Part shown: piece after piece, positions 62,203 to 64,000 of the stretch
Numbering within the stretch: the first letter of the stretch is position 1
Layout of the letters: each line of letters begins with the position of its first letter
Origin: Photobacterium sp. GJ3
Lineage (GTDB): Bacteria; Pseudomonadota; Gammaproteobacteria; Enterobacterales; Vibrionaceae
Assembly (NCBI RefSeq): GCF_018199995.1
Contig: NZ_CP073578.1
Span: 3,100,001-3,164,000, forward strand
Reading direction: 5' to 3'
DNA length: 64,000 nucleotides
The notes under the pieces: generated by a model
What the model was told of the DNA's origin: nothing
Seen by the model: the letters and a program-made list of their open reading frames with translations, nothing else
The model's database searches: none
Position numbers and translations under genes: made by a program

Positions 62203-63369
62203 ATGCGAGCATTATTTCAACGTACAATCTGTACTTTGCGCGCCAGTGCCTTCAGCACTGGCGTTTTGCTATGTCTGACGTTCGCCCTGCCGGCACAGGC
62301 CAATGACCAGAATCAGCTGGACGGTATGAAGCAGGAAATTGCCCGGCAGCAACAGCAACTCAGCAGCAAAAAACAGCAACTCAATGATGTACAGAAAACC
62401 CTGAAGCAGCAGGAACTGGCGATTGCAAAATCGGCAGGAAACATCCGGCAGGCAGAACAGAAAATCTCCCAGCTGACCCATTCCATTGCATCGCTCGAAA
62501 AAGAGCAGCAAGCGCTGCAACAACGGCAGATCGGGCAACGGGAACAACTCAAAACGCTGATCACCAGCCATTACAAGCTTGGCAAATCTTCCCCGCTGGC
62601 GAACCTGCTGGGCGAAAATGATGGGGCGGAGCTGGAACGCATGGCCGAATATGCGTCGCGGCTCAGCGAAGCACGCAGCCGGGCACTGGATGAGTTATCG
62701 GCAACAGACACCGAACTTCAGCTGAAAAAACATCAGCTCAATGAGCAACGCACGACACAGCAAACCCTGCTGGCAGAACTGAAACAGGAACGCACCAAAC
62801 TGGTCAGCAGCCAGAAAGCCCGGCAAAGCACCGTCAAACAGCTGCAAGGTCAGCTCAGTGCAGATAAGCGTTATCTGACCGAACTGAAAGACAACGAATC
62901 CCGGTTGATTGTCGAAATTGCCAAGGCCAAAAAAGCGGCCGAAGTCGCTGCCCGTAAAGCCCGGGTTCGTATGGATGGACTGGGAAGCTTTAAGGGCAAG
63001 TTACCCTGGCCGGTCAAAGGTAGCATACGTCATGCCTATGGCAGCCCGCTTCAGGGTGAACTGCGCTGGAAAGGAATGGTGATCAGCCAGTCGATTGGCA
63101 GCGAAGTGAAAGCCGTTCACGGGGGCAAAATTGTCTTCGCAGACTGGCTGCGTGGCTACGGCCTGATGGTTGCCATTGACCATGGTCACGGCGACATGAC
63201 GTTCTACGGCTACAATCAGACTGTGCTCAAAAAAGTCGGCGATACGGTTCAGACCAATGAAGCGATTGCGCTTGTCGGCGACAGCGGCGGTCAGGAACGA
63301 CCTGGCCTGTATTTTGAAATTCGCCGCAAAGGAACGGCCACCAACCCGAAACCCTGGCTGACACGTTAA
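62203..63369 (+). CDS. envC: Murein hydrolase activator EnvC
   Basis: A 388-residue periplasmic protein that activates the AmiA/AmiB amidases at the division site. It has a signal peptide (to about residue 33, ending AQA), a long coiled coil (about 35-250), and a C-terminal LytM domain. The domain is degenerate: the final HxH metal motif is replaced in RPGLYFEI, as expected for EnvC, which lacks hydrolase activity. It begins 8 bp after gpmI. Confidence 0.93.
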   Translation: MRALFQRTICTLRASAFSTGVLLCLTFALPAQANDQNQLDGMKQEIARQQQQLSSKKQQLNDVQKTLKQQELAIAKSAGNIRQAEQKISQLTHSIASLEKEQQALQQRQIGQREQLKTLITSHYKLGKSSPLANLLGENDGAELERMAEYASRLSEARSRALDELSATDTELQLKKHQLNEQRTTQQTLLAELKQERTKLVSSQKARQSTVKQLQGQLSADKRYLTELKDNESRLIVEIAKAKKAAEVAARKARVRMDGLGSFKGKLPWPVKGSIRHAYGSPLQGELRWKGMVISQSIGSEVKAVHGGKIVFADWLRGYGLMVAIDHGHGDMTFYGYNQTVLKKVGDTVQTNEAIALVGDSGGQERPGLYFEIRRKGTATNPKPWLTR

Positions 63370-63402
63370 TCCGCAATGCGGCAACCCACGAAAGGAACAA
63401 GG

Positions 63403-64000
63403 ATGGTTCGAATACAGTGGATGCTTCGTTTGACTTTCATTTGGCTGCTGACCATGCCGTTCGGTGTTCAGGCAGCCAGACTTGCGATTGTCATTGATGA
63501 TCTCGGTTATCAGCAAATGCCCTCCCCGCTGTCGGCACTGCCACCACAAATCACGGTCTCGATTCTGCCGGATACGCCCTTTGATCAACTGACAGCCCAT
63601 CAGGCAACACAGGAAAAACGAGACGTATTGCTGCACATGCCCATGCAGCCCAGCCAGCCCGCGCCACTGGAACTCACCACGCTGACATCCGCGATGAAAA
63701 AAGATGAATTGCAGGAAAAACTGCGCCATGCACTCACGCGGGTGCCGGGTGCCATAGGTGTCAACAACCATATGGGCAGTGCCCTGACGCAAAACACGGT
63801 GGCAATGGACTGGGTGATGGAAGTACTGAAACAGCAGCAACTGGGGTTTCTCGACAGCCGGACGACGCCTTTTTCTGTTGCCGAAAAACAGGCTCAGGCG
63901 GCTCAGATCCCAGCATTACGCCGTCATGTTTTTCTGGATCATGTCCCGACGGAAGCCTTTATCCGTCGCCAAATCCATCAGGCTATCCGACAAGCCAAAG
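63403..64000 (+). CDS. Divergent polysaccharide deacetylase (YibQ type), partial
   Basis: The first 199 codons of a gene that runs past the end of the window. An N-terminal signal peptide precedes AARLAIVIDDLGYQ, the start of the divergent polysaccharide deacetylase domain (DUF610, YibQ); HMPMQPSQP and GVNNHMGSALT follow. AAAGGAAC precedes the ATG. The envC-yibQ pairing is conserved, though the role of YibQ is not established to my knowledge. Confidence 0.9.
   Translation, partial: MVRIQWMLRLTFIWLLTMPFGVQAARLAIVIDDLGYQQMPSPLSALPPQITVSILPDTPFDQLTAHQATQEKRDVLLHMPMQPSQPAPLELTTLTSAMKKDELQEKLRHALTRVPGAIGVNNHMGSALTQNTVAMDWVMEVLKQQQLGFLDSRTTPFSVAEKQAQAAQIPALRRHVFLDHVPTEAFIRRQIHQAIRQAK

Overview
This window is ordinary chromosomal backbone from a gammaproteobacterium, most likely a member of the Vibrionaceae. 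The main pointers are aphA (the low-density quorum-sensing and virulence regulator) directly downstream of ppc, an argH fused to an N-acetylglutamate synthase domain, an oxyR divergent from a peroxiredoxin-glutaredoxin hybrid, and a pilMNOPQ cluster joined to aroKB and damX. The genus is not settled by the sequence; the base composition looks somewhat GC-richer than typical Vibrio, so Photobacterium, Grimontia or a relative are possible. I see no tRNA, rRNA, insertion sequence, phage or CRISPR array.

Layout. 1-6120: trpS (partial), gph, rpe, a small DUF2970 membrane protein, dam, damX, aroB, aroK. 6327-10244: pilQ, pilP, pilO, pilN, pilM (type IV pilus / DNA-uptake assembly), divergent from mrcA (PBP1A). 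13025-16344: oxyR with the divergent peroxiredoxin-glutaredoxin gene and a stand-alone dihydrolipoyl-dehydrogenase-like flavoprotein. 16438-21555: argH(A), argG, argB, argC on the minus strand behind a clear ArgR-controlled promoter and a long leader. 22110-25676: ppc and aphA. 25785-31046: methionine regulon (metF, metL, metB, metJ) with MetJ operators. 31120-35291: a short malic enzyme, rpmE, priA. 35469-41311: cytR, ftsN, hslV, hslU, menA, rraA, zapB. 41843-46967: glpF, glpK, glpX, a cysteine-rich SufR-like regulator and fpr. 47104-52315: DUF3135, a CHMI-like isomerase, tpiA, a LysR regulator divergent from chrA, and pfkA. 52785-55545: cpxP divergent from cpxRA with a perfect CpxR box. 55619-64000: a bile-acid/sodium-symporter-family transporter, trmL, cysE, gpsA, secB, a rhodanese, gpmI, envC and a partial polysaccharide deacetylase.

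The most interesting signal is the 5' leader of argC (21556-21836). It has a near-consensus promoter overlapped by two ArgR boxes with the canonical 3-bp spacing, followed by a 38-codon open frame that ends Arg-Arg-Arg-stop inside a 10-bp inverted repeat, which overlaps a second hairpin. It resembles an arginine attenuator on top of ArgR repression. The argE gene that I would expect between argC and ppc is absent. A second unexplained element is a nested inverted-repeat structure of about 108 bp at 60268-60375.

Quality warning: at least seven reading frames are broken by single-base changes at or near short homopolymers, mostly G/C runs (pilM, pilO, pilQ twice, ppc, chrA, priA, cysE). Each resumes in another frame with full family similarity to the normal end, and priA, ppc and cysE are housekeeping genes, so most of these are probably sequencing or assembly errors. 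Half of them fall in the pil cluster, where true decay is also possible.
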